Numbered from the stretch's first letter, positions 1 through 7,087 are shown. The stretch: DNA of 10,447 bases from an uncultured Rhizobiaceae group bacterium (GCA_905479965.1 CAJQOR010000235.1:1-10447); one strand, 5' to 3'. A program made the numbers and translations. The notes: generated from the letters alone by a model not told the origin.

Positions 1-854
1 CCGCCTCCGGTGTTCTTGAGCCAGTCAATCGCCCTCCGACAATTCTGGATATGATGACCCATACTTCTGGTGTCACATATGGTCTGTTTGGCCACGACGC
101 CATTCACCGGCTCTACGAGGATACACAAGTATATGACTTCCGTTCCAATAATGCGCGAATGGCAGAACAATTGGCCAAACTTCCCCTGCTGCATCAGCCC
201 GGAACTGTTTTCGAATATGGAATGTCCACGGATCTTCTGGGTAGAGTGATCGAGGTGCTGACAGGTTTGCAGTTAGATGCTGCCCTTCGAGAACTCGTAC
301 TAAATCCTTTGGGCATGCACGATACAGCTTTTCTCCCAGATGCCAGTAAGATGGCTGATATTCCTGTGTCCGCGATCTGGGGTGCTGCTGCACCATTATT
401 TTCCTCGGAACAGACTTGGTGGTCAGGCGGAGCGGGGCTTTGCTCGACCATCGCAGATTATATTCGATTTGCACGTATGCTACTAAATGACGGTGATCTT
501 GAGGGTACTCGCATTCTTCAACCTCGAACACTCGCGCTCATACGTCAGAACCACCTGCCCGAAAATGTAAAATTTGGCAGCTATACTGCTGCCTTAGGTA
601 TCACTGCACCATGGCCGGAGAATGGTCTTGGATTTGGTCTTGGGTTTGCCGTACGCACTGAACGCAGAAAACACTTACCAGGTGGAATCGACGAGATTCT
701 CTGGCCTGGAGTTTCAGGCGCAAACTTTTGGGTCGACCCAGAAAATGATCTCATCGTCGTGTTTTTGGCACATGCGCCTGACAATCGCGCGGAACACCGG
801 ATTGAATTACGAAACGCGATTTACGCCGGATTAAATGAGGACTCACTAAATTGA
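1..854 (+). CDS. Serine hydrolase, beta-lactamase (class C-like) family, 5'-truncated by window edge
   Basis: The frame is open from position 3 with no start of its own, so the N-terminus, including the SxxK nucleophile motif, lies outside the window. About 283 residues are visible. Typical penicillin-binding-protein-like/class C landmarks are present: an ILDMMTHTSG stretch at the left edge, a catalytic-type tyrosine at 216-218 within FEYGMSTDLLGR, a PLGMHDTAF block, and a C-terminal FWVDPENDLIVVF strand. In the family these enzymes are serine esterases, amidases or peptidases rather than true beta-lactamases. No substrate can be read from the sequence. The stop overlaps the next gene by 4 bases (TTGA), so the two are co-translated. 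The coupling to a carnitine-dehydrogenase-like enzyme makes an ester or amide of a hydroxy acid a possible substrate, but that is inference. Family call is secure, role is not. Confidence 0.85.
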   Translation, partial: ASGVLEPVNRPPTILDMMTHTSGVTYGLFGHDAIHRLYEDTQVYDFRSNNARMAEQLAKLPLLHQPGTVFEYGMSTDLLGRVIEVLTGLQLDAALRELVLNPLGMHDTAFLPDASKMADIPVSAIWGAAAPLFSSEQTWWSGGAGLCSTIADYIRFARMLLNDGDLEGTRILQPRTLALIRQNHLPENVKFGSYTAALGITAPWPENGLGFGLGFAVRTERRKHLPGGIDEILWPGVSGANFWVDPENDLIVVFLAHAPDNRAEHRIELRNAIYAGLNEDSLN

Positions 855-1816
855 TATATCCCAACATCGCAATTCTCGGCACAGGCACAATTGGAATGAG
901 CTGGGCCGCACTGTTTACAGCTACGGGACGAAACGTTGCCGTCTATGATCCTTGTCCTGAGACCAAGGAACGAGTATTGGCGCAGATTGCGAGCGCGACG
1001 GTAACTCTCGCAGCCCTTGGTTGGGAACACGCGGGTGAAATTTCAAACTTACGCTTTACAAATGACCCAGCTGACGCCGTCTGCGATGCTGACTTTATTC
1101 AAGAAAGCCTTCCCGAGCGTTTGGATATTAAACTCGCACTTTATGCCAAGATCGAGCCTTATCTAATAAATGAGGCAATCATCGGCAGTTCAACCTCAGG
1201 TCTAAAACTTTCGGAAATGCAGGCAGGTTTTAGTAATCCAGGCCGATTTGTTGTGGCGCACCCATTTAATCCACCACATCTGATTCCTCTTGTTGAACTC
1301 TTGGGAAATGAGAGAACAGACGCAGGTGTATTGCAGGAGGCGAGTAATTTTTACGAAAGTATAGGTAAGGTTTGTGTGCGTCTGAACAAAGAGGTTCCCG
1401 GCCATATAGCAAACCGATTACAGGCGGCGATCTGGCGCGAGACCATTTATCTTGCCATGGAAGGTGTCGCCAGTGTGGAGGATATCGACAAAGCTGTCAC
1501 ATTTGGTCCAGGGTTACGTTGGGCTGCAATGGGCCCGAATACGCTACTACATCTTGGTGGAGGTGAAGGTGGTATTCGTGACTTTTGCAAACATCTAGGC
1601 AGCCCATTCCAAAGCTGGTGGGATGATTTAGGTTCACCTCATATCACACCGGAAGTCGTTGATACACTTGAAGCCGGCATTACAGCAGCAATAGGGGAAA
1701 GAACTATGTCTGACCTTGCACAGAGGCGGGACTCTCTAGTGCTTCAATATATTCTGGCTACAGCTGATGACAAAGAGGATAACTCTTATTTATCCGCATT
1801 GCAGACATTGGGATGA
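851..1816 (+). CDS. NAD-dependent 3-hydroxyacyl dehydrogenase family, L-carnitine dehydrogenase-like
   Basis: A 321-residue protein of the 3-hydroxyacyl-CoA dehydrogenase / lambda-crystallin superfamily, close to the length of stand-alone L-carnitine dehydrogenases. The Rossmann motif GTGTIG (residues 10-15) starts almost at the N-terminus, with D33 after beta-2 placed for NAD rather than NADP. The catalytic block AHPFNPP (H137), E149 and N188 are present. The C-terminal GPGLRWAAMGPN and HLGGGEGG segments are those I associate with carnitine dehydrogenases rather than 3-hydroxybutyryl-CoA dehydrogenases. The expected reaction is oxidation of a 3-hydroxy acid such as L-carnitine to the 3-oxo acid in the cytoplasm. 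The start is TTG at 851: an in-frame TGA at 836-838 and no other start codon lie upstream, and GAGG at 837-840 gives a 10-base spacing. L-gulonate 3-dehydrogenase or another beta-hydroxy acid dehydrogenase remains possible. Confidence 0.85.
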   Translation: MIYPNIAILGTGTIGMSWAALFTATGRNVAVYDPCPETKERVLAQIASATVTLAALGWEHAGEISNLRFTNDPADAVCDADFIQESLPERLDIKLALYAKIEPYLINEAIIGSSTSGLKLSEMQAGFSNPGRFVVAHPFNPPHLIPLVELLGNERTDAGVLQEASNFYESIGKVCVRLNKEVPGHIANRLQAAIWRETIYLAMEGVASVEDIDKAVTFGPGLRWAAMGPNTLLHLGGGEGGIRDFCKHLGSPFQSWWDDLGSPHITPEVVDTLEAGITAAIGERTMSDLAQRRDSLVLQYILATADDKEDNSYLSALQTLG

Positions 1817-2010
1817 ATTTAAATATGACGGCCATGTTTGATGTCGAGTTTCTGCTTCTGGCACGAGATTGAAGTATTCCAACTGGGCCATATGTTCTGA
1901 GTTTGAATGTTGACCAGACATCACTTATTGGGTCTGACTACGGCAAGGAATGGCCCAAGGCTGATTTTATCCCACGTCTCGCCAATTGTGGCGAATATAT
2001 TTCCCGCTAG
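1813..2010 (+). pseudogene. Short frame broken by a single TGA after the dehydrogenase; possible decayed small gene
   Basis: An ATG at 1813 overlaps the dehydrogenase stop (ATGA). The frame runs 19 codons to a TGA at 1870-1872, then continues open for 45 more codons to TAG at 2008-2010. Reading through gives 65 codons broken once. The second half (TGPYVLSLNVDQ, then IGSDYGKEWPKADFIPRL) looks protein-like and hydrophilic, but I do not recognise a family. A TGG-to-TGA change would restore a continuous frame coupled to the upstream gene. It may equally be chance: nothing independent supports expression, and the TAG overlaps the stop codon of the convergent cupin gene. Confidence 0.25.
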
Positions 2011-2333
2011 ATAAACTCAACCGGCTTTTCCCATTGAATAAGCACTGTGCAGCCTGTTTTTGAATGTACGGTATGTTCTGAGCCGGGTTCATTCATTATA
2101 AAATCACCTTCCTGGATTGTTCCGTGTTCATCTGTTTGTTCCCCAGATAGGACGAGAATTGTTTCCAAACCCGGATGAAGATGTCGAGGTACAGACGCGC
2201 CTAACTCATATTTTAGAAGAGCAACTTGTGGAGATTGTTGCCTTATCCAATGGATGGTGACGCCTTCGCGAAAAGGTTCAAATTCTAATTGCTGCCAACC
2301 ATCATTTAGCAAGTTTTTTGGGTTAAATGTCAT
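2007..2333 (-). CDS. Small single-domain cupin protein (ChrR-type cupin)
   Basis: A 108-residue single beta-barrel cupin. Motif 1 is visible as H51-x-H53-x3-E57 in RHLHPGLETILVLSG, followed by the short turn TDEHGTIQEGDFI and motif 2 with H87 in PGSEHTVH. These three histidines and the glutamate are the usual metal ligands, so a bound divalent metal is likely. It resembles the cupin module of ChrR-like anti-sigma factors but has no zinc-binding anti-sigma domain, so it is not itself an anti-sigma factor. Its start overlaps the stop of the upstream biuret-hydrolase-like gene by 4 bases (ATGA), so it is probably made in step with that enzyme. Cupins of this size may be catalytic or may bind a small molecule; the reaction is unknown. 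Confidence 0.8.
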   Translation of the reverse strand: MTFNPKNLLNDGWQQLEFEPFREGVTIHWIRQQSPQVALLKYELGASVPRHLHPGLETILVLSGEQTDEHGTIQEGDFIMNEPGSEHTVHSKTGCTVLIQWEKPVEFI

Positions 2334-2995
2334 TGTCCAATTGCTTCCAATATATAACTAGTTTCGGTTGCCCATCCAACAATGCCGCCTTGCGCGACGA
2401 TCATGTTAATGGTTGCTGATTTAAATTCAGGGAAATAGCTTTCTGTCGCATCTGCTGCCAAGAGGCAATCAAAGCCGCGGTCATTGGCTTCACGCATTGT
2501 AGTTTGCACGCAGACTTCGGTCGTCACACCGCCAAAAATCAATTTTTCAATATTATTTTCCGATAGGATATGGCTCAAATTAGTGTTGTAAAATGCGCCT
2601 TTGCCCGACTTATCAATCACGATATCGCCGTCTTCAGGATAAAGCTCGGGGATGATATCCACGCCATCTTCTCCGCTAACCAAAATCCGCCCCATAGGTC
2701 CGTCATCGCCGATCCTTAAACTCGGATTTCCCCTGTCTCTTTTCGCTGGTGGTAAGTCGGATAGGTCAGGTTTGTGGCATTCACGTGTATGGATGATCAA
2801 AAGGCCCGCATCACGACAGCCATCGGTCAGCTGTTTGGCGGTGGGTATGATGGCTCGCAGTAATTTCACATCATTGCCAAGTGTTTCGCCAAACCCGCCT
2901 GGTTCAACAAAATCGCGTTGCATATCGATCATAATCAGCGCTGTTTTATCCAATTCAAGTTCGAAATCAAATGGTTCTGATTTGATGATGCGCAT
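2330..2995 (-). CDS. Cysteine hydrolase (isochorismatase superfamily), biuret hydrolase-like
   Basis: A 221-residue amidohydrolase of the isochorismatase-like cysteine hydrolase fold. The catalytic triad is D24 (IDMQRDF), K129 (IDKSGKGAF) and C162 (GVTTEVCVQTT). Compared from memory with the characterised Rhizobium biuret hydrolase BiuH (D36, K142, C175), it shares the THTRE/HTRE-x-HxPDLxDLP stretch, GRIL, DIIPELYP, TTMREANDRG, a second lysine K132 (BiuH K145), and Q202 in AQGG (BiuH Q215). BiuH converts biuret to allophanate and ammonia, the step after cyanuric acid ring opening, which fits the AtzD-like enzyme at 8156-9259. Triuret hydrolase and ureidomalonate-type activities are close alternatives. 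The start ATG overlaps the TAA of the ABC ATPase remnant (TAATG), and the stop overlaps the cupin start. Fold and triad are firm; substrate is probable, not proven. Confidence 0.85.
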   Translation of the reverse strand: MRIIKSEPFDFELELDKTALIMIDMQRDFVEPGGFGETLGNDVKLLRAIIPTAKQLTDGCRDAGLLIIHTRECHKPDLSDLPPAKRDRGNPSLRIGDDGPMGRILVSGEDGVDIIPELYPEDGDIVIDKSGKGAFYNTNLSHILSENNIEKLIFGGVTTEVCVQTTMREANDRGFDCLLAADATESYFPEFKSATINMIVAQGGIVGWATETSYILEAIGQ

Positions 2996-3531
2996 TAATG
3001 TTGCCCTGCCATATATTGTCCAATTTCAGAAATATTCGCCTTTTCCGGTGTTGTCTCAAATGTCAGCGCGCCGTCTGACATCACAAACAGACGGTCCGAG
3101 AGTTCTAGAATTTCATCCAAATCTTCCGATACCAATAGCACTGCCACGCCATTGTTGCGGGCATTCATAATCCGTTTTCGAATTGCCGAAATAGCTGAGA
3201 AATCAAGTCCAAAACAGGGATTGGAAACGATGAGTAATTTAACATCGCCGGTGAGTTCTCGCGCCAGAACAGAACGTTGAACATTGCCACCTGACAGCGA
3301 TGAAATTGGGCTAATCGCAGATGATGTTTTGATGTTAAATTGTGCGATGAGTTCATGGGCGTTTTCGGTAAATTGTTTTGTATTTATCCATATGCTTTTT
3401 TGCCTGTTACCCAGGCTATAAAAGGTCCTGAAAGCAAGATTTTCAGCTACGGACATGCTGGGTGCGCAGGCATTGATCAATGGCTCCTCAGGTAGACATC
3501 GGCTTTTGGCATGAGTGTGAAGATAATTCAA
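2995..3531 (-). pseudogene. 3' remnant of a two-domain BMP/CUT2-type ABC importer ATPase
   Basis: The 178 codons match the tail of the second nucleotide-binding domain of roughly 500-residue sugar/nucleoside-type ABC ATPases. Visible are CLPEEPL and SMSVAENLAFRTF, the signature LSGGNVQRSVLAREL (from residue 79), a Walker B-like LLIVSNPCFGLD (99-110) and LLVSEDLDEILELSDR, where serine replaces the H-loop histidine as is usual in domain 2. The whole first domain and the second Walker A are missing, so it cannot bind ATP normally. The only start is a TTG at 3531 without a ribosome site. An in-frame TGA at 3538-3540 closes the frame upstream, and recognisable similarity begins only about residue 9. 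Its TAA overlaps the ATG of the biuret-hydrolase-like gene, showing the ancestral operon order. No partner permease or binding protein of this type is present. Confidence 0.8.
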
Positions 3532-3537
3532 TTTGGT

Positions 3538-3699
3538 TCAACTTCCTAGTCTGAACGATAAGCCGACATAAATTGGACAGGCTGCCAGCTCAGCATTTGG
3601 CCCAAGCAGAAATGCATTTGAACCAATATTTTGATCTACACCGGCGCTTATTGGCAGCGTTGGCTGTCTTAAAATCTTCAATTTTATCGACCATTCGTG
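3538..3699 (-). pseudogene. Possible 3' fragment of an outer-membrane beta-barrel protein gene
   Basis: Between the amidohydrolase stop and the ATPase remnant, a minus-strand frame of 53 codons ends with TGA at 3538-3540. It has no credible start and is bounded upstream by a TAA at 3700-3702. The peptide reads with alternating hydrophobic and polar residues (WSIKLKILRQPTLPISAGVD at one end, YVGLSFRLGS at the other), like the last strands of an outer-membrane barrel. It is in the same frame as the ATPase remnant, separated from it only by the TGA. I cannot name the protein. If real, it marks a junction where two unrelated gene ends were brought together. A chance open frame is a serious alternative. 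Confidence 0.3.
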
Positions 3700-3710
3700 T
3701 TAATTTGAAA

Positions 3711-5081
3711 CTACCGATATTGGCTTGATGGTCCATGGCAACGGACGATGCCCTCTTGTGATGTTATTTTTTTCGCGACTTCCATACTTTGCGTTATGAA
3801 ATCCTTTAAATCCCATCCAGTTGGTTTCCCACCAATCATGCAAGCTTTGCCTGAAACCACAATAGCATCAACCTGATCACGATTGTAATATCTCACCAGT
3901 TCCCATTCAAAATCGTGACTTGGCAAACATTCAGGCACCATCATATTAAGGATCAAAAAGTCCGCAGCCATACCAACTTTTAGAGCCCCATGGTCCCCAG
4001 TGCCGCCTGTTGCAGCAGCACCTTGGCTTGTCGCAGCGTCCACCCAAGTATAAGCCGCGCCAGCAGAGAAGTCAGCAACCGGCAAAGCATGTTCAATACG
4101 CTGGCACGCTTCTGCCGCCATCAGATTTTTAAATGCATCGGCAGATGTTGTATCTGACCCAATACCAAATCTCACATTTGTCTGCGCAAACCGTAAAGCA
4201 GGTGCAACAGCATTTCCCTTCCAAATGCTAGCAAGTGGATTATAACTGGTTGCGGTATCCGTTTTGATAATCAATTCGATTTCTCGCTCAGATACCAAGG
4301 TTGTATGATGAAGTAAAACATGTGGCCCGAGAACGCCGTGTTTATAAAGCAATTCCGTTGGGCGCATACCAAATCTCAAGATGCATTCATGCACTTCAGG
4401 GAAATGCTCGTTAGAATGTATTTGCAAGATGATACCGCGCTCTTTGCAATAATCAGATAAAGCGCGCAAAGTTTCAGGTGAATTACCAATGAATGAACTA
4501 CAACAAACGGAAGGCGAAATAAGCGGGTATTGAGCACAATCTTCAATATGGGCGTCAATGACATCTTTTATTTGTTCAAAATTATGATTACCAGACCCTG
4601 TTCCAGAACTATCGGCAAATTCATCAAGTCCACAAGCGGAAACCAAGCGAATGCCCGTTTCAAGCGCTGCTTTATGAACGCCTGCATTCTTTGAGCTATC
4701 GTTAAGTCCATAATTGACGACTTTCGTAAAGCCACCTCTTAAGGCCTCCCAAAAAGCCCATTTGGCCGTTATATAACAGTCCTCTTCCGTCATATCTTTT
4801 TCCATTGGATGCCAGATACGTCGCCAGATTTGTGCAGGCTCACCACCGATTAAGGCTTTGCCAAAAATTTGACCAACGTGGGTATGTGCATCAACAAAGC
4901 CAGGCATGATAGCATGCCCTTCCAGTGAGATCGCTTTTTTGATTGTTTCAACTGGACCCATATCAACAATGCGTCCGTCTCTGACCTCAATAGCCCAGTC
5001 ATTCTTTACGCCTTCAGGGGTTAGGAGGACTTGTGGTGCAATTGCATAATTGTCCTGGGAGAGGAGAGAAGATAATTCCAT
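3711..5081 (-). CDS. Metal-dependent amidohydrolase/deaminase (AtzA/TrzN/cytosine-deaminase-like superfamily)
   Basis: A 456-residue amidohydrolase-superfamily enzyme of normal length with a mononuclear-type metal site. Ligands visible in order are H66 and H68 (PGFVDAHTHVG, end of strand 1), H222 with the nearby acid E225 (IHSNEH), a histidine at 258/259 (LLHHTTLVSE) and D310 (GIGSD). The segment YNPLASIWKGNAVAPALRF matches the substrate loop of chlorohydrolase, methylthioadenosine deaminase and guanine deaminase relatives. Members hydrolyse amino, chloro or alkylamino groups on triazine, purine and pyrimidine rings. Here it could produce the ring that the AtzD-like enzyme opens, but the substrate is not readable. 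It lies 62 bases after the binding-protein gene on the same strand, with a hairpin between them. No clear ribosome site precedes the ATG at 5081, and no better start exists in frame. Confidence 0.85.
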   Translation of the reverse strand: MELSSLLSQDNYAIAPQVLLTPEGVKNDWAIEVRDGRIVDMGPVETIKKAISLEGHAIMPGFVDAHTHVGQIFGKALIGGEPAQIWRRIWHPMEKDMTEEDCYITAKWAFWEALRGGFTKVVNYGLNDSSKNAGVHKAALETGIRLVSACGLDEFADSSGTGSGNHNFEQIKDVIDAHIEDCAQYPLISPSVCCSSFIGNSPETLRALSDYCKERGIILQIHSNEHFPEVHECILRFGMRPTELLYKHGVLGPHVLLHHTTLVSEREIELIIKTDTATSYNPLASIWKGNAVAPALRFAQTNVRFGIGSDTTSADAFKNLMAAEACQRIEHALPVADFSAGAAYTWVDAATSQGAAATGGTGDHGALKVGMAADFLILNMMVPECLPSHDFEWELVRYYNRDQVDAIVVSGKACMIGGKPTGWDLKDFITQSMEVAKKITSQEGIVRCHGPSSQYR

Positions 5082-5110
5082 AATGGGGAGGCCTGTTGAA
5101 AGAGTTATGA

Positions 5111-5127
5111 TGGCGGAAGATCCGCCA
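5111..5127 (-). other. Perfect intra-operon hairpin between binding-protein and amidohydrolase genes
   Basis: TGGCGGA-AGA-TCCGCCA on the plus strand: a perfect 7-bp GC-rich stem with a 3-base loop, starting 17 bases past the stop of the binding-protein gene. On the minus transcript it is followed by a weak pyrimidine-rich stretch (TCATAACTCTTT) rather than a run of U. It is therefore more likely a leaky attenuator or an mRNA-stabilising processing hairpin than a full terminator. Such an element would set the binding protein at a higher level than the downstream enzyme. Confidence 0.5.
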
Positions 5128-5143
5128 CCTTTTGTATTGTCGA

Positions 5144-6103
5144 CTATTCTAAGGTGATGCGTGAAGCATCAACCGCAGACAATGGCCCTGTAGCAAGATA
5201 CTTTTTTATGAGTTCGCGTGAAGGTTCTACATCAACCATGCCCTTGCTGACGACCCAGTTTGCTTCAACTTCAAGTACGTCAAGGAGTCCATTTGCCAAA
5301 CCAATCTCATATTCAGCTTCAGCCCAACGAGATTTAATCAATTCTAGTGACATGACCCCTTCCATTGCTTCTGCAAGTGCCATTTGCGCACCTTCTGGCT
5401 CGGCTTTGATATATTCTTCTGCTTTGATTAAAGCGCGTAAAAAGCCTTCCAGTTCAGCGGATCTATTTTCAAGCATGTCTGGCGTTGCTGACAATACAAA
5501 CCATGCAACATAGGCGTCTGATCTAAATTCGCGATAATCATCACCAAGTACTTTTGCAGCGCTTGCATAAAAATCAGGGAACATAACACCCGCATCAATA
5601 TCACCGCGCGCAAGGGCAGGAACGATATCAGGTGGTGAAACATTGATGACTTCGGCAGAAACACCATTGGTTTCCAAAAGACGTTCTGTGAAAAATTCGG
5701 TATTAGACCCTTTTGTCGTGCCAATTTTTTTGCCTTCAAGGCTCGATATGTCCTCAAAGCCAATAGAACCTTTAGAAATCAAGCGGTTTGCAACATACCG
5801 CGATAATGTTGTGAAAGTTCCAAATGGTTGTTCGCGCATTGACGCAATGGAAACAGGGTATTCTGCCATGAATGCAACATCCAATTGCCCGCCAATCAGC
5901 GCTTCTAAGGCTCTACGCCCAGATGTAAATTTGGTGAGTTCAAGTTCGATACCTTCTTCAGCAAAATATCCATTTGCCTCAGCGACCACAATGGGCACTG
6001 TTTGCAGGTTGGGAGCCGATCCCAAACGAATTGTATCAGCCAAGGCCCCACCAGTTAAAATCAAAGAAGTAACCGTAGTTAAGATGAGTTGTTTCATGTC
6101 CAT
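5144..6103 (-). CDS. NitT/TauT/SsuA-type ABC transporter periplasmic binding protein
   Basis: A 319-residue periplasmic solute receptor of the NMT1/THI5-like, SsuA/TauA/NrtA group. A signal peptide is clear: MDMKQ, a hydrophobic core (LILTTVTSLILTGG) and an ALA-type cleavage site near residue 22. The mature part begins TIRLGSAPNLQTVPIVVAEANGYFAEEGIELEL, the classic first-domain opening, with GGQLDVAFMAEYP and LARGDIDAGVMF as the two ligand-cleft segments. It has no lipobox, so it should be soluble in the periplasm. Ligands in this family include nitrate, taurine, sulfonates, thiamine precursors, riboflavin and other small heterocycles; the neighbours point to a triazine or pyrimidine ring. 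The start at 6103 is well supported by AAGGAG six bases upstream. It follows the ATPase gene by 12 bases. Confidence 0.9.
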   Translation of the reverse strand: MDMKQLILTTVTSLILTGGALADTIRLGSAPNLQTVPIVVAEANGYFAEEGIELELTKFTSGRRALEALIGGQLDVAFMAEYPVSIASMREQPFGTFTTLSRYVANRLISKGSIGFEDISSLEGKKIGTTKGSNTEFFTERLLETNGVSAEVINVSPPDIVPALARGDIDAGVMFPDFYASAAKVLGDDYREFRSDAYVAWFVLSATPDMLENRSAELEGFLRALIKAEEYIKAEPEGAQMALAEAMEGVMSLELIKSRWAEAEYEIGLANGLLDVLEVEANWVVSKGMVDVEPSRELIKKYLATGPLSAVDASRITLE

Positions 6104-6109
6104 TTTATT

Positions 6110-6115
6110 CTCCTT
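6110..6115 (-). promoter_or_regulatory. Strong ribosome binding site of the binding-protein gene
   Basis: AAGGAG on the minus strand, directly after the TAA stop of the ATPase gene (6116-6118) and six bases before the ATG at 6103. It fixes the MDMK start over the second methionine. It is the best Shine-Dalgarno in the window, as expected for a binding protein needed in excess over its transporter. Confidence 0.8.
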
Positions 6116-6922
6116 TTAGTCTTGTTCATATTGTCTTAGTAGTTGAAGTATTTGTGCGCGTAATTTCAGAAAATCATCTCCAAAGCGATCGATGGGGCGT
6201 GGCCGGGATATATTAACAGGTATCTTTTCAACAATGCGCCCGGGGCTTGGCGACATCACGTAAACGGTGTCGGCTAGCCTGAGCGCCTCATCCACATCAT
6301 GGGTCACAAACAAAACGGTTTTTTCCCGCTTTGACCAAAGCTCGGTGAGCAACTCCTGCATGCGCAATCTGGTTTGTGCGTCCAATGCGCCAAATGGTTC
6401 ATCCATTAAAAGAACGTCAGGATCAGATGATAAGGTTCTAGCTATGGCAACGCGTTGCTTCATACCACCCGAGAGTTGACCAGGATATTTTTTTGCGTGC
6501 TCGTCTAGTCCAACTTCCGCTAGAGCAATATGCGCACGTTCCATGCGCTCCGAACGAGAAAGACTCAACCTTTTGAGTGCAAAAATGACATTTTGAAGCG
6601 CGTTAAACCAGGGAAAGAGCGCAAAGTTCTGAAAAATGACACCGACACTTTCATCTGGTTTTTCAACCTTCCGCCTGTCGACATAAACCGCGCCAGATGT
6701 AGGTTTTACAAAACCAGCCACAGCGTTAAGCATAGTTGATTTTCCGCAACCCGACGGGCCGATGAGAGCAGTAAATGTACCCGGCTGTAATTCTAGATTC
6801 GTTGGGCTTAACGCAATTGTTTTATTTTCACCTTTACCAAATTCAACCGAAAGATCGCAAATAAGCACTTCGCCCTTTTTCTTGGGTGTTGTGAATTGAT
6901 CTTCGGTTTGTCCCTCGTTCAT
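6116..6922 (-). CDS. ABC transporter ATP-binding protein, NitT/TauT (SsuB/NrtD) type
   Basis: A 268-residue ATPase with every expected motif: Walker A GPSGCGKST (55-63), Q-loop glutamine Q98 (FQNFALFPW), signature LSGGMKQR (150-157), Walker B LLMDEPFGALD (171-181) and H-loop H208 (VTHDVDEAL). The FALFPW and LLMDEPFGALDAQTR wording is characteristic of the nitrate/taurine/sulfonate import family. It should act as a homodimer on the cytoplasmic face of a dimer of the permease at 7376-8134, energising uptake of the ligand held by the binding protein. It is the first gene of a minus-strand unit continuing into the binding protein and probably the amidohydrolase. An in-frame TAG lies just upstream of the ATG at 6922, so no longer form is possible. 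The ribosome site is poor. Confidence 0.92.
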   Translation of the reverse strand: MNEGQTEDQFTTPKKKGEVLICDLSVEFGKGENKTIALSPTNLELQPGTFTALIGPSGCGKSTMLNAVAGFVKPTSGAVYVDRRKVEKPDESVGVIFQNFALFPWFNALQNVIFALKRLSLSRSERMERAHIALAEVGLDEHAKKYPGQLSGGMKQRVAIARTLSSDPDVLLMDEPFGALDAQTRLRMQELLTELWSKREKTVLFVTHDVDEALRLADTVYVMSPSPGRIVEKIPVNISRPRPIDRFGDDFLKLRAQILQLLRQYEQD

Positions 6923-6956
6923 GATGTTCTACAATGCCACCCGCTTGCGCCCAAAC

Positions 6957-6968
6957 GTTGCGGGCAAC
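6957..6968. repeat. Short perfect dyad GTTGC-GG-GCAAC in the ATPase 5' leader
   Basis: GTTGCGGGCAAC lies about 35 bases upstream of the ATPase ATG. The half-sites are the same as in the lysR operator at 9363-9379, but the spacer is 2 bases instead of 7, so the same protein contact geometry is not expected. It could form a small hairpin in the leader mRNA or be coincidence. Confidence 0.3.
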
Positions 6969-7087
6969 ATTAAAATTACTATTCAAAAGAACATAAGCAT
7001 GCCGTTTTCTTAGGTAGCTTCTGCTCCTGGTGGGTGAAGTATGTCGCGGCAGATTTCACCTGTCCAATGCTATATTAGAACAGGGGT

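Noticed and set aside
73..531. Long minus-strand open frame opposite the serine hydrolase
   Set aside because: It is antisense to a clear hydrolase frame, shows no family features and has no ribosome site; a shadow of the real gene.
2652..3170. 172-codon plus-strand frame opposite the hydrolase and ATPase remnant
   Set aside because: Composition is serine/proline-rich, as typical of antisense shadows, and it spans the junction of two genes with clear families on the other strand.
6923..6985. Short minus-strand frame just upstream of the ATPase gene that could be a permease tail
   Set aside because: Only about 17 codons between stops with no recognisable motif; too short to separate from chance.
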